A DNA stretch of 64,000 nt from Heliocidaris tuberculata (Eukaryota; Echinodermata; Echinoidea; Camarodonta; Echinometridae): assembly GCA_025618425.1 (NCBI GenBank), contig CM046848.1, positions 31,931,725-31,995,724 on the forward strand, written 5' to 3'. The notes below the pieces were generated by a model. It was not told where the DNA came from, did not search any database, and worked only from the letters and a program-made list of their open reading frames with translations. The position numbers and the translations under genes were made by a program. The stretch's first letter is position 1. Every line of letters begins with the position of its first letter. Positions 11,480-25,374 of this stretch are shown one piece after another.

Positions 11480-13150
11480 AGTCAGAAAATACTCGTGTAC
11501 GTTAAATAAATCAAGCACTCACTCTTTTACACCCATCGTTTATCTGATCGCTAATCTTTCCATGAATCGCTATAGATGTACGCGCTATTAAAACGATTTT
11601 ACCATTCTCACTCTCCTAACAAGCTAATGAAAATTGTAATCAAGTTACGATTTAATGAGAGAAATCTTTGCACTGTATTTAGCAATTTATAAATTGAACC
11701 TGCAGAAGTGATGTGCGAAATACGGCAAATTTTGGAGAAAAGGGGGTTCATAACTGTGATCGTAATTGTTTAATGGGAAAAACAGGACGATTTTAGGCTA
11801 ATAGGATCTTCAATTAACGGAAGATATCATGTAAATTGATAGATGGAATACCTCAATAAAAACATAACCCAGATATACAGTGACAGATTAATGGAGGATT
11901 ATTGCAAAACATTATCATAATAATAATGATGGATAGGAAATACATTTTAGATACATAGGTATAGAGGTAGTAGATAATATAGAATAGACAGAAATATAAT
12001 TTTACTTCTAAATCATGCTCAATTAAACGACTAATTTCCTTTAAGAAATTAAAAGTCAAACGAAATACTGGCTATACACAGAATATTGTAATTAAAATGA
12101 TAAACATTACGAATGAATTAAATAACAATATAAAGGATTTAAAAATCAAACACATTGAAAACAAAATAATTAGGAGGAAAAATATCCAATATTGGCAAGA
12201 TACAAACGCCCGAAACCAAGGGAACCGGCCGGACTACATCATACTAGCACCGACATTTGAAATTAAAAGTAGATAAAGTTCATTAACGTGCGGAGAACTT
12301 GGAAATTTGACGGATGAGGATATCCCTATCACAGTTATGATATTGCATCCGAAATACGGAATTACGCGTTCTGGACTGTGGGTTACTATCTTCAAATCTC
12401 AATTTATTTATCTGTATACATTCTATTCGTTACAGTTTTAAGTTTCTTACTTTCTTATTAATTGTAGTTGTTTGTGCACTGTTACCGGATTGGGGGGGGG
12501 GGGTGGCATTGTTTGTTGCGCCCCTAGAAATGAACACCTTGATCGAGAAAATACAAGAGGAGAGATGATTGCCTTTATAATGGATGGTTAGCGAGGGAGG
12601 GGTCAGATTTTGCAATATCTCTGAGATTTCATCGTCATAATTTGCAGCTGTATACATCCCTCGCGTTTAACCCCGCTTTTCTCATTTACGTGGAGAAGGG
12701 AGGGAACTGATAATTGCAATTTTTGTCACCGATCATCTTAAACACATGTCTTACATCCAATCATCTAGGGCGCGTACAATTTACGAGATGAGTTTTTCAT
12801 TGGCTTTTATTACATTATAACGAAGGAGGGCGCGCGAATATAAATCGTTTCGCGCTCAGCCTACGTTTATGACCGACAAAACGACTGGAAAAGAAATCTA
12901 TTCTCCGGTGCTAAACATGTCATTTATCGTTCATATCGGGCGGGCTTATCCGCGTGTATCTCGATATTAAATTGTTGTTATTTGACTCGGCAACCGCCAA
13001 ACGGAGTATAACGGAGTTTAATACCTGATGCAATGATAGAACAGGGTCTTGTCACGCAATCACTTTGAAAAGATACATAAGAAAATCAAGAGGAGATTGA
13101 AGAAGGGAGTGAAATATGAGAAAGTGAAGGAGAGCAAGAGAGACGGGGTA
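11480..13150. other. Unassigned; one CpG-containing conserved-looking block
   Basis: No gene recognised. The part at about 12780-13075 is richer in CpG and unique-looking (TATAAATCG, GGCGCGCG and TTTATGACC words) and could be regulatory DNA, but nothing in the sequence proves this. Confidence 0.4.
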
Positions 13151-13154
13151 ATCA

Positions 13155-13295
13155 GAGCAAGACTAAGAGAGAGAGAGAGAGGGGGGGGGGGGGGGGGTTG
13201 AGAAAAAGAGAGACCGAGAGAGAGTGTGTGTATATCGCACTAAGATGCAAATAAATAAGGGACTGAGAGAGAGAGAGAGAGAGAGAGAGCAAGAG
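13155..13295. repeat. GA microsatellite with G homopolymer
   Basis: (GA)n followed by about 17 G, then more GA. Typical polypurine simple repeat. Confidence 0.95.
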
Positions 13296-13299
13296 CGCC

Positions 13300-14545
13300 T
13301 TTAGAAAATATAATTTTATCAATGACTAAATATAGATTACGTTGAGTAATGAATTCATTCATTCGTTGTGTCAAGTGTTTTTTGCACTTTTGTAATAATT
13401 TCGTAAGTTGTTTGCTGATTCTAATTCCCTAATACACACTAGTTAAAACACTTATAGGCCTATACTATGCAAACGTATTCGGTGTATTGTACTATTCTAT
13501 CCTTGCTGAGTACAAATTAGAGTTGGAGATATGATTTATTTTCATTGTAAGTAAAACAACAGCAACTTCCAAATGAATGTGTATCTCTTTAAAAATAAAA
13601 CGATACAATAAAATCAAGATGACTTAACAGTAGAGAAAAGATAAAAACCTAGGGCATGGCATTTTCATAACCATGCATGTAAGAAGGATTAATATACAAA
13701 TGAAAATATTGCTTATTAAGGATTACGAGAATACATGAACCATATTTCTAGTTCATTAATTCCGCCAAATGGTATCATGTTATTTAGGATAATAGACTGG
13801 TTATAGTCATACCATAATTGTTGTCATTAATTATTTGTGATAAAAACCATTATTTTATTTCAATAAAAAATTATGAAACAAAAATGTGCATTAACCTTAC
13901 ATCACTAACGGGTCACTATCTACGCAAGATAGCACGTCAGATTGTGGAATCAACGGCGATAGAAGACAAGTGACGTGATCAGTTTTGAACAATTTGATGA
14001 GGAACAATTTTTATGGAAGAAATACACACAACAGATCCATTAAATCAAAACAAAACTTCGTTTAACTCGCAACATTTCTCAATCTACGCAAGATAGCTGC
14101 ATGGCCATATAGCTAGCAAGTTAAAGTCAAGTTAACAATATGAAATGGTCATTTCATCTTTGCATGTAATCTTTAAAAAAAGCATTTCAGTTATCTTTGC
14201 ATGCAATCTTTAAAAACAAGAATAATCCGATAGGAGAATAACATGAAATGTGTGGTGTGTCTAAAAGGTCACTTTCTTCCGAAGATATATAGCACATAGT
14301 CACATTGCTTTTGACGCTACTGAACACAATACAATTCGTTCTTGAACGTAACAATTTTTTGCTTGCTTAAACATGATCAAGCAATGATGTTTTCAAAATG
14401 ATGTGACAAACGCGAAAATCACTGGTTCCTGTTTATGTTTCTACATCTACTTAAGATGCTGTCATATCTTCGGGTAAGTTTAAAATGTAACTTTGATTTT
14501 GGATAACAGAAAACCTCCTACACAGGCGAGTCTCTTTTCCTCCCA
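13300..14545. other. Unassigned AT-rich sequence
   Basis: No gene recognised. The 15-mer TCTACGCAAGATAGC occurs twice (near 13918 and 14092). A pair of related TTTGCATG(T/C)AATCTTTAAAAA blocks lies near 14159 and 14196. These are small local duplications only. Confidence 0.5.
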
Positions 14546-14549
14546 TTCC

Positions 14550-14588
<39 letters not shown>

Positions 14589-14915
14589 GTTTTTACTTTC
14601 TCTCTCATGTTTTTACTTTCTCTCATTTTTTTCTCTCTCTCATTTTCTCTCTCTCTCTCTCATTTTATTCCTCTCTCTCTCTCTCATTTTTTTTACTCTC
14701 TCTCGTTTTTTTTTCTCTCTCTCATTTTCTCTCTCTCTTTTTATTCCTCTCTCTCTCTCTCCCCGTCTCTCCCCCTCTCTTATTCTCTCTCCCTCTCCCT
14801 CTCTCTCCTCTCTTTCTCTCTCTTCTTCTCTCTCTCATTCTCTCCCTCTCTCTCTCCTTCTCTCGATCACCCGGGGCTCCCCTCCCTCTTTTGTAATCTC
14901 TCTCTCTCTCTCTTC
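14550..14915. repeat. CT-rich microsatellite tract
   Basis: About 360 bases of CT repeats broken by ATTTTT and CCC words. The 163-codon and 113-codon frames across it are repeat translations. Confidence 0.95.
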
Positions 14916-14919
14916 ATCC

Positions 14920-15525
14920 CTTTTATAGTGTATCTTCATTATGATTATTATGCAACAATTATACGTTGTTACGTAATAGAATGATTGATAAACTGTAAAT
15001 GTATAACTATAATGCTCAAACCTTGTTTTCAGCGTATCTGATTTTTCACACTTCAGTGATAAAATCGACTAATATTATTGCATAGGTCTCTGTTTCTTGG
15101 TTATCTTTCTTGCAGCTATGACCGTTTTGTGTGTGCAAGCCGGGGACTAGGATTGGGGTAAATTATTTTTAGGGGGAGGGACACAATCCCTGACAGCTGC
15201 CATGGTACCCTACCCCTTCCGATCTCTATATCCTCTCATCGCCTCCCTGGTACGAGAAGGAAATGTCTAAATCGCGTGCCGATATGAGCCGCTGGTTACA
15301 TCATTGCCCCTCTTACTGCCAGCACACGCCGAAGTCCCGCTTACCCGAGCATGACGGGCTAAAAACCTCTTCCCTCTCCCCTTTCTCTGGCGTGATTAAA
15401 ACCCAACGCGAACAGCAGCGACAGCGGGGAAAATTGGTAGGACTCGCGCGAAGATGTTACAGTATTTTCGCGGTTGAGGTGCGCAGAGAGGACCTCGAGG
15501 AAAGATGGGGTACAGATGGGGGTAT
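14920..15525. other. Unassigned; CpG-richer block at 15240-15500
   Basis: A unique-looking block with several CGCG and GCGCG words. A + strand frame 15263-15712 crosses it into a GA repeat, and its N-terminal half has no family signature. It could be regulatory DNA or an unrecognised exon; the sequence does not decide. Confidence 0.35.
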
Positions 15526-15529
15526 ATCT

Positions 15530-15556
15530 GAGGGAGAGAGACAGAGAGAGAGAGAC

Positions 15557-15606
<50 letters not shown>
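15530..15606. repeat. (GA)n microsatellite
   Basis: Nearly perfect GA dinucleotide repeat. Confidence 0.97.
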
Positions 15607-15607
<1 letters not shown>

Positions 15608-16287
15608 GAGGAAGGGGGAGGGGATAACGCTGTAAGGACTAGACTTCTTTCCTTTTCAAGACAGAAATTTTGTGGGATTAAGCAAAATCATATAATTCCT
15701 ATTCTTGCTTAATGGAAATACATTCATATTCACTAAACAGTAGGTTCCTTTACGCATTTACCCAAAACATAATTAAGATCCATGAGTATTCGATGAAAGC
15801 AATATTTCTAAACACTCGTCAAAGGAGCGAATATTTATTTGGAAAAAAGTATATTAAAGCATGAAGAACAGTAATAATGCTCACGACATTCATTTTGTTA
15901 CTAGTGAAGTTTGCATCAGCTAATCTATCAATTCAGCAAGAGTTTCCATGTCATCGCTTTCGATTTTGATCATTCAGTGATTGACAAAAGCGTTTTTGTG
16001 CTAAAAGATGACATTCCTTCCATCATAATAGCTAATTTCGTCAACATTATGCACAAAGCAAGAAAGAGGGAGGAATATATGCACCCCTTAAGGTTCACTA
16101 TACTGCTAATAAACCTCCGTGCGTGCGAGGGGTTTTGGTGAGGACCAACCGGTCCGGAACAGGGTGGTATGGGCCATGAGTTCTGGACTAGGCCAGCCGT
16201 GTAATGGTTTTGTCTGTTCTGAACTTTCTCCTAATACTCAACCTGCCAAGGCGACCTCTTAAGATTACATGTCTGGATGGTGGTAGA

Positions 16288-16624
16288 TTGTGGCGTAGCT
16301 AAGGGTGGCCATGGGCAGTACCCTCCCCCCCCCCGAAGGGATAAAGAGAGATAGAGAGAGAGAAAGACGAGGAAAACAATGTAAAAGGGACGATTAGATC
16401 CTCAAACTCCCAATACTCCAGTGGCGTAGTTACAGGGGCATGGGGGCACCTTACCCCCTCAATCGAATTCAATAGAAGAAAAAGAAGGAAGAAAGAGAAG
16501 GAAAAAGGGCAACTTTTCAAGGAAATGACACGATATTTCCCACACCATCCAGTAAGACCAACCCCCCCCCCCTCCCATTCCCATGACACCATTGAGTGCC
16601 CCTAAAACCCAGGCTACGCCACTG
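16288..16624. mobile_element. Nested or composite hAT-like MITEs
   Basis: One terminus TGGCGTAGCT at 16291 and a second, CAGTGGCGTAGT, at 16419 both face a right end GGCTACGCCACTG that finishes at 16624. The interior has GA-rich and C-homopolymer stretches. Neither pairing gives a clean 8-bp target duplication, so this is read as one element inserted into, or recombined with, another of the same family. Confidence 0.6.
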
Positions 16625-16949
16625 CTGGCAGTCCATCATCAGTTCCAAGGATGTCAAAGAGGGATGTAATCGTCAGAGTACGAAAGACTGGTGAAATAAT
16701 TAGTGGCGAGTATCTCATTCGACAGACAGTTCTATCTTTTTAAGGAGAATTCATGTGGCACTGTGGAGGATATCATTCAGGTATATCCAACAGAAACGAT
16801 TTAGTAAAGGATGTTTCTGACTAATTCATGACCTTCTCATTCACCCAGTCTTATGGTAATGATTTTTTCCTTGTGTTATCTTTGTTTTCAATCTTATATA
16901 CCTCTTTTCTTTCTCTTCTTTCTGAACTCCTCTTTTTATTGATATTACT
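16625..16949. other. Unassigned sequence
   Basis: Nothing recognised. Confidence 0.6.
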
Positions 16950-17008
16950 GTCGTCGTCGTCGTCGTTGTTGTTGTTGTTGTTCTTCTTCTTCTTCTTCTT
17001 CTTGTTCT

Positions 17009-17040
<32 letters not shown>

Positions 17041-17105
17041 TTCTTCTTCTTCTTCTTCTTCTTCTTCGTCTTCTTCTTCTTCTTCTTCTTCTTTTTCTTC
17101 TCTTT
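16950..17105. repeat. Trinucleotide microsatellite (GTC, GTT then CTT)
   Basis: A run of GTC, then GTT, then CTT triplets. The successive change of triplet by single-base steps is visible. The 181-codon frame over it (phenylalanine/serine-rich) is not a gene. Confidence 0.97.
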
Positions 17106-17109
17106 CCCT

Positions 17110-20100
17110 TTTCTCCTTACTTCATTTCTTTCGTCACGTTCTTTGATCTCATCATCATTATTGATATCAGTTGACCAATTTTATTTATCCTGGATTTGTT
17201 TTCCGAATTTTAATGACCATTATTTGAGCTTTATGATCATTTTTTCTTTCCCGTCCGTTTTGTCCGCCTATCTGTCCGTCTGTGTCTATCTGCTTGTCAT
17301 AAGCGTGAGCTGTCACATGAAATATTTCCAGCTATTCTTTCATCCCTTGACCTCAGTCATGGACTTAAGATGATCAGATTATAGACAGGATGACAGTTCT
17401 TATATTCCACCCGTGATTAGGCGACAAATCAACCGTTTAGACTTCACACGCACTCCACAAATTAACGCCAGAAGCTTGTTGCCGACGATGATCTTCTTCA
17501 AGATATGAGTATAACAAAGAAGTATGGTTTGTTATCATAAAGGTAGCTGCTTGATTAAAGGAAATGAGAAGTAAGTACAATTTCAAAATCAGTAAATTAC
17601 AAGAATTATCACCAAACAAGATTATTGTTGATACAAAAAGATTCACATTGCATTCCTTAATATAATGATTGAAGTAGGATAAATTACAGAAAACTTTTGG
17701 AAGACCACATCATAGGCTTACTAGAGCCACCGACAAATTTATTCAAAGAGAGAGAGAGAGAGAGAATTTGTCTGTAAATGAGCGCATAAAATTTCCTTCG
17801 CCCCCTCCTCCTCAACCCCAGCATAAAAAGTTCGATATGTTAATGCAAATGGTTGATACAAAAACCTGGGTAACCAAGAACTTTGTATCTGCAAACTCTC
17901 TTTCAAGCGTTCCAAGAAATATGATTTTTTTTAAATGAAATCAGTAACGAGAGAACCACTTTGTTAATTTCTGAAGGACTTCACAAGAAGCCCCGTCAAA
18001 ATAAAGTGTCTACCAAAATTCCTAATCAAACTATTTGTTAATAGAAAATGACACTTAGTGCGTATGGGAACGAAGTCAGCCAGACTACTTCTCCTTAGAC
18101 CTAACAACGTGAAATTGACGCAGAATATGTCACTCAAATCATGTCGAATCGATGATTATGGCACTTAATTGGAAAAACGAATGCCATTATGACAATTTCA
18201 TGTTCTGGTATCTCGTATACGATACCAGTTACCAATCTGTTTTCCCATCAATCTGCAAGGTATATATCCAGAGATGAGTTTGTACTTTCCAAAGTAGACT
18301 GATTAAAATCTTTCTTAAATACTTGCCGATAGATGAGTCCAAAGTAGAATGGCAGATTTTGCACTTTGGAAGAAGCAACATTACTCTTTGGTTGGTAATA
18401 TGTCATATGGAGTGAAAAAGTTTCTGGATTATCTGCTATATCACATGAACAGTCGTCATGAGGCTAATAAATTGCACTGAATCTTATAAAATGGTATTGA
18501 GTATCGTTCAGTCAGATGCGATTTGCAACATTATGGGACTTCAAATCATTCAGAATGTCTACTGGTGATATCTTCTCCCATGACTTTTCGTTTTCCTTTT
18601 GATAAATTGATATACATGCACTTTTTTGAATAAGCTTGCAATTTACCTGTATATCATCGCCGCCATTATTAATTAGGTTTCCACATTTTAATGAGTTCTT
18701 TATATCTATGTATATGTCCTTTTTTAATCGAACACGCTTATTGTGGGTGCATGATTTGTGATTTCAATGGGAGGAATAAATTGTGTTACCTCAACGTCTT
18801 AACATTATTTATTTGACCAAGGCACAAACTCCGTTTGCTGAGAGTCAGAAAGGTGTGGCCTTGATGTTTGAAATTTAGCTTCTAGGAAAATAAAGTTCAT
18901 TTAATGACAAAATTTACCTTTTCTTTGGATCTCTTCATTATTTTATTTTACTATCAGCCAAAAGCAGCTAAAACAATTTTGAAATGTCAGTAAAATTGGT
19001 TCAAAGACAACAAGCAGAACACGATATTATACAATTTTATAGGCACTGTCGTTCACACCTCACACCCAAGAACAGACAAAAAATAATATTATTGTTTGTC
19101 TCAATTCAACGCTCCATTTATGCTCAAAGATGTGGTTGACCGCATAAAAGACAAGAACAATAATGAGTCTCTCATCATGATGGGGGTCTAAACTCTGAAA
19201 GTGCTGAAGAAGAGGGGTAAAGAGATCAGCTGTTACCCCCCTATACCATACTCTACCAGCTTTGCGGGGGCAAGTGGTGTTTGTGTACGCCACGTCTGCG
19301 TTCGGACTTGTATACGCCATGCACACAAGCACCCACACACCAATTTCGCGCACCGGTCGTAAATTGACACCATGAAGAGACGCCGTTTCAGCGCGCTCGC
19401 AGCAGATGTGCGCGGATGCGTGCCACCTTTTTAATGTTTTATTTACTCTATGGAAGGAGTGAATAAGTCATGAATGGGATTGGCTGCAATGGCATAACAT
19501 ACCCTCGTCATTTTCTCTTTATAAACGTCATGAACTGGGAGAAAATTTGATAATCGCTTTTGAATGAGAAAACAATTATTGTTGTGTGTTTCTACATTCT
19601 TTATTTAGTTTAAACGAGTACAGAGGACGATAATAGAGCACAAAGGGATATAGAAATGACAATTTAGAAAAGATGAGCAAGGAGAAGGAAGGCGGATAAG
19701 GAATGAGTTTATCAAAATGAAGGAATTATTGAGGAAATTCAAGAGTGAATTAAGAGATACAGACAAAGAAAGAAGAGAGAATATAGAAGTGAAGAAGGAT
19801 ACAAAGAGGAAGACCAGGACAGGGAAGAAGAAGAAAAAGAGGGAAATGCGAAAACAATCATCAATTAACAATTATGAATGTATAGCATGCACTATTTTCT
19901 ATTATAAGTAATATTTTGCAAGAGAAAGTTTAATGTCATACATTAGTCATGAAACATTAGAAAACAAGATCCCCGCAAAACACTGTTTTTAAAACTTTAT
20001 TGCCACGTTTATTTACCGCAGATAAGCTTTATTAATAAGGGAATGCATGAAACGTGTCTTAAAGTGTTTGTATGTCGGGAAAATCTTATAATAAAAGACA

Positions 20101-21240
20101 GCCGGTTCACTGTTTTATGCAACTTGAATAAAACGTGATAATGGAACCTTCAATTTGTATATAAACAGAGGAAACGTGTCGTAAGCACACTGCTCAGAAT
20201 ATGAGCGGTCTTAGAAATGAAAATTGAGTAGGAATCAATAGGGGTAGTATCGAGTCCTTCGTGTACATACATGAATGAGTGATTATGTTTGTAATATTGG
20301 TTGCATATCTTGCTATGTGAATTTGCTTTTAATTAAAGCATTTTCCTCTTAAAGACTCCAGAACAGTAAATTGATAATATAAAACTCATGTTAAAATGCA
20401 TAGCTCAGGTTTTTATTTCGCTCATAATTATAGACATATTTTTATCTCCTATTGAAAATAACTATAAATGCAAATATCAATCTTCTAATTTTTCACATGA
20501 TATTGTTATCTAACATTCAAAATGTATTTGAATAAACTTTTCAAAAATACTCTCAATTTTTTTTTCTTCGATAACCAATGAAATTGTGTAATGGTAAGCT
20601 TCCTCAGGTTAAATTTAGTATATTTTTAAAGTTGAATAGTTTATTTTCGTTTTCCTGGCAAAGCAAGCCGAACGATCTGTGTGATTAAAATATTGTGATA
20701 ATGATAATCTAATTTAGGGATAACTGAAGTAGAGTATCTAATGAGATAGCTTGATTGATTGATTTCGTGTGCCTTCAATTTTTTCAAATAAAAAGTTATC
20801 CTAGTTGTTCCCAATTACTAAATTGCAAAATGGTTAGTGAAAAAGGGAAATGCAAACACAGAAGGGACAAACATAAACAGTCCTTCATATTCGACATTGG
20901 CTTGTAAGCTAAGCAAGCGTCTCTTTATCTGTTTAACGTCATTATGATAGATGAACGAATAGAGTAATCGCTTTCCACTCTATTTTCTTTCCTCCACCTT
21001 CGCGTATATCATGCAGGTTTGTGGTTGTTTTAGTAAAAATGAACCTCTCGGTAGAAAAACACATCCTGGCTTACCAGCGAAAAGAATCTATCTTCCCGCC
21101 CTACCATTCTCGACTGTTATATCAACAAACTGCAACTGCATAAATAACGGCATTAATACCCTCTTTCATTCCCTTTCGAATCGATTAATTAATTAATCAC
21201 GCGCAAAGTTGGACATATTGTGCTGCGGTAAAGAAAGAAG
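17110..21240. other. Long unassigned AT-rich stretch
   Basis: About 4.1 kb with no gene, RNA or element that I can support. A short GA repeat lies at 17747-17765. A 97-codon minus frame (19060-19353) and lysine-rich frames near 19720-19910 lack any family signature. A more CpG-rich patch lies at 19250-19440. Confidence 0.5.
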
Positions 21241-21244
21241 TATA

Positions 21245-21560
21245 TGACGAATGGACTGTTTTTCGCGAATTCAATAAAGGTGACAATGGACGTTGCTACG
21301 TCACAAAAGAGGGCAACCCCACCACATCCCAATCCAAACACCCGCCACAACGAACCGGCCTTTTCGGTTCAGCCGCCATTTTGTTTTGACTTTGTAATGC
21401 AATTTACCTTTATTATTTCCCCTCCCACTTTTTCTTTCAAGCGCCACTTTCTGCACGGACGATCTACGGACACGCGCCGTTGTATACGCAAACCGGTGGA
21501 GATATATCATATCGTCCTATTGTGTTGCTTTCTAAAGGGGTGTCAGACGTGTGTCTGTAT
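21245..21560. other. CpG-containing unique block, possible regulatory region
   Basis: Contrasts with AT-rich flanks. It contains CGCCATTTTG, a YY1-like word (near 21371), and several CG-containing 8-mers. Frames on both strands overlap it but none resembles a known family. Regulatory function is inference. Confidence 0.25.
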
Positions 21561-21799
21561 TCTGCTTAATGATACGTTACAATGAAAGCGATTGTGAGGC
21601 AAACTTCGGGGTTTTTCTTTGGCAGCTGAACCGTAATTTGCCTTAAATGATGTTGGAATTGGGTCCCAATGAGTAGCACATAATGTAAACGAGATATCAA
21701 TGGAAGGATGAGAGTCAAAATAAACAGATGATATCGCTATTGATAACGGACAAACATCGTAACAAAGGAACAAGGACATCTTCTTAAGGCCGCTACAGT

Positions 21800-21892
21800 T
21801 GAAAGAGAGAGAGAGATACAGACAGAAAGACAGAGACAGACATAGAGAAGGAGAGAAGGAGAGAAAGAAGGAGAGAGGGAGAAAGAGAACTA
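21800..21892. repeat. GA-rich microsatellite
   Basis: Imperfect GA and GACA repeats. Confidence 0.9.
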
Positions 21893-22570
21893 GTTTCCTC
21901 AATGCATTTTGATATGCTAATCGTTCAAATGACATCTGGGTCAATGTGAAGTTCATAATGTAAGAAGTTAATTTTTTATATGCGAAGTTAAATGTGTTGC
22001 AAAATAAAGAAGAAATATATTTGTCAATTAAAGGAAAGAAAATGTTTGCAAAGAATTGCTGGAATGATAAAACCTAAGTAAAGTGTTAAGATGTAACATT
22101 TTTAAAAAATTGGCATTGGACTATAGTTACCATGATCATCATTAGCAGATTTGAGTATTGAATACAAAAAATATTCCAATTTATAATCTTTATAATTAAA
22201 AAAGAAATCACTGAAATCCGACGCCCCTTTCTAGCCTTACAATTTATCATGGAAAGGTCGCTGAGGTAGGGTCGAATATATAAAGCAGTAGGATAGCAAA
22301 AATGAAATTAGATTTTTTAAAAACTATTCGCATCTTTCTTCTTTAATGCCTGCAGCAGCGATGTACATCAAAACGAATTTTCGTTACAATATAAAAATGA
22401 CAAATTTCGAGGAAAAACAAGACGTTGATGATTAGATGATCATCTTGCATGTTTGACAAGTGAAAATCTGTAAGAATATCTCTTTTTTTCAATCCAATAT
22501 TTAGAGTCCCGGGGTGTTAAAGCTTTGTCTTGTGGCGTTCTGACCCCTTATCGAACTCATATCAAACTGT
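21893..22570. other. Unassigned AT-rich sequence
   Basis: Nothing recognised. Confidence 0.6.
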
Positions 22571-22574
22571 GTCG

Positions 22575-22861
22575 ACTGGAAAATAGAAAGGGGATATATG
22601 GGGGAATGGGAGAAGAGAAGAGAAAAGTATGGATGGGGAGAGGGGAGAGAAAGGGAGGAAGGGAAGCGAGAAGACTGGGAGAGAGAGAGAGAGAGAAAAA
22701 AAGAGGGAGATTTGAAGGGTAAGAAAAGGAGAGAGAGATGGGGCGACATTAAGCATTTCTTAATGCGTATATATTGAGAAGCAAACAATCAAAAAGGTAA
22801 GGGAGCGAGAGCGACAGAGGGAGAAAGATATAGAATGAGAGAGGGAGAGATGAGAGAGATT

Positions 22862-22892
<31 letters not shown>

Positions 22893-22935
22893 AAAGAGAG
22901 AAAGAGAGAGAGAGAGAGAGAAAGAGGAGGGGAAG
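22575..22935. repeat. GA-rich polypurine tract
   Basis: Two blocks of GA/GGGA repeat separated by about 55 bases of unique sequence. Confidence 0.9.
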
Positions 22936-22939
22936 AGGG

Positions 22940-24745
22940 GTCAGGAAAACGATAGAGAAGACAACTGAATATGAAATAAATGTATAATGTATTTATGCAT
23001 TATATGCAGAAACGTCAAGAAAAGATAATCAAAGATACAGATGATATTAAGGGAAGAAACAAAGATGATTGACAAAGCGTGGGACAAAGAGAGGATGAAG
23101 GAAAATGAAAGAGTTGGCAACTCACAGGAAGACAATAATGTTGACATAATTATTGAGAGAGAACACGACCATTACTTTTTAATCGTATATTCTACAACAT
23201 TAACAAGAATAAACCTGTGATCAAACAGAGAACTTTATAATCATTGCATTGTCTTTTCAGATAATTATATTCCTTAATTTTTTCCCAATATTTCACACGT
23301 ACACACACTTTTTTCTTAATTGAAAGATATCAAAAATCCTGTAGGATTCAACGACGAGACATTCTAAACAGAATCATAATTGTAACGATCTCCACATAAC
23401 GCCTATCCAGATCCGAGAATAGCCCTAAACTATAGGGCTACTTAATCTTCAAATCCTCTTTTCTCTCGACCTGAGTCAACCTTTGATCTTCTTTCTCCCT
23501 TGGAAGATGGAAGGTGTATAGCAGTGTTCGAAGGACATGACATAGGTAAACGTTAGTTGCATATCTAGTTCTAAGTTAGTCGAAAAGATTAATTCTTTCT
23601 ATTTTGATTAAATAATTTAGTTTGGAAGTGGTATGATATTGAGCGTTGACTACAGACTATATGCAATTTGAGTTGATTTGTAGAATGTAAGAAATGAAAA
23701 CAAGCATATTAAGAATGAATTATCCATAACTGTACATTTCATTTTCTTAGGCCTATAATTATATCTATAATTCTTTTTTTTTTTTTGTATGGGCCTTTGT
23801 GAAATTTCACCACACTTCTTTAATAATGAAATAAATGAAACCTGCTTTTCTGTTTGTGAATATTTTTACTACGCCTTTTTTTCGTTACATTTTGCTTCAT
23901 TAAGAAGCAAATGCTCTTGAAAACCTTTTTCTCACTCGCTCATTCGCATTCCGCTTTCTCGTTCTTAGATCAAAGCATTATTGTTTTGTCCGGGGCAAAG
24001 GATAAAGAAAATAAGAGCGTGGTAGTGGAGGCATTTCACGAGTTTATCTCCATAAATCAAATTCAATATCAAAGGCATGATGAAGTCACCTTTAAAGTGA
24101 GTCGCTTGTCCCATGATAACGGGCAGACAGTGTGACAGAGATAAGCGGCTATATCGCTCGAAAAATGGCGCGCGAAATCATCGGAGGGAAAAGTGAGAAA
24201 GGAGACGAAAACCACGCCTAAAAAGCCCTTGGTGTATTTGCGACTTAAGATCCATAATCGAACGCTTAATGCATATAGCCTTCTGCAAGATAACTATCTC
24301 ACCACTCAATCTCCCTAATTCCTTCCTTCTTTTCTCCTGGACAAATTGTAAGTTTCCATCGTACTCAATTCCTCTTTTTTTATCTGCGGGTTGTCTGCTT
24401 TTTTGACACTGTAATTAGGGGCATTAACTCCTCCAAATCATGCCATGACTCTCTGGAACGATAGAGATTGTAGCGATTATTTTCAGCTCGCTCGGCCACT
24501 AGGGGCTGTGAGATGACATTAAAATTCTATCAATCGAGAGTTGTGCTGCCCCCAAGCCTTACGTTCATGAAGCGTGTGTATGTATTCAGTAAGGCGTGAT
24601 GGGCAAACTGCTTCTTAAAAACCTACTTTTGTAGTGTTAGAGGCTTACTTGTAGGGATTGCACAGTTTGTGTCCATTAAGATAACTTTTCTTCCACTATA
24701 TTCATCTCTATCCCTTACTGGGAATAGCTTTTCACTTTTTTGTCA

Positions 24746-24750
<5 letters not shown>
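22940..24750. other. Unassigned; CTCF-like motif near 24495
   Basis: No gene recognised. CCACTAGGGGCTG at about 24497-24509 matches the metazoan CTCF core CCASYAGRKGGC at all but one or two positions. The surrounding 24410-24600 is unique-looking. One motif match is weak evidence. Confidence 0.25.

Positions 24751-24751
<1 letters not shown>

Positions 24752-24784
<33 letters not shown>
24752..24784. repeat. (CT)n microsatellite
   Basis: Short perfect CT repeat. Confidence 0.95.
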
Positions 24785-24785
<1 letters not shown>

Positions 24786-25374
24786 TGCTTTCATTTCCAC
24801 AGGCCTCTATGATCTGAAATCTTAATTTCTCAATGTAGTTTCTTGCCTTTGTGTCTTCAACACTTACATAATTATAGAAACATCATAATTCCCCGTCTCT
24901 TTCTATTTTTTTCTCTCTCTCTTATATCGGTCTTTAAATATATTTACTTGCAAAATACAAACGCTTAATTAAATCTTAAGCATGTTAGGTCATTTAATCG
25001 TTATTTTTTTACTCGCAACAATATCCTCCTTTTTTTTCAAATCTCACATCATCAAAAAATAATTCTGTTTCATACTGCTCCAAGTCCAAACATAGACAAT
25101 GAATACGAATGTATTTAAGAAGAAGATGTCCAATTCAACGATTCCAAACGATGGAAAAAGACACAAAATGACGGGAGTGACCTCATAGCTATTTAGACAT
25201 GGCAAAATCGAACATAGTTATTCGCTTGACTCTCATCAAGTGGAAAATTACAAGATATTTAGGTATTGAAAAGGCAGATGTACTGATAATTGCTTCAATT
25301 CTTTAAATCAATGAGTAAGTCCGTTTCTCCTTTACTAAATTTTCTACGCAAACGATATAACGTATCTTCGCAAA
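24785..25374. other. Unassigned AT-rich sequence
   Basis: Nothing recognised. Confidence 0.6.

Noticed and set aside
15263..15712. 149-codon plus-strand frame
   Set aside because: The C-terminal third is a GA repeat and the rest has no family signature; kept only as a CpG-richer block.
16828..17373. 181-codon frame with a long phenylalanine run
   Set aside because: Driven by a CTT triplet repeat; flanking residues do not resemble any family.
19060..19353. 97-codon minus-strand frame of mixed composition
   Set aside because: No recognisable domain; length is within chance for this window size.
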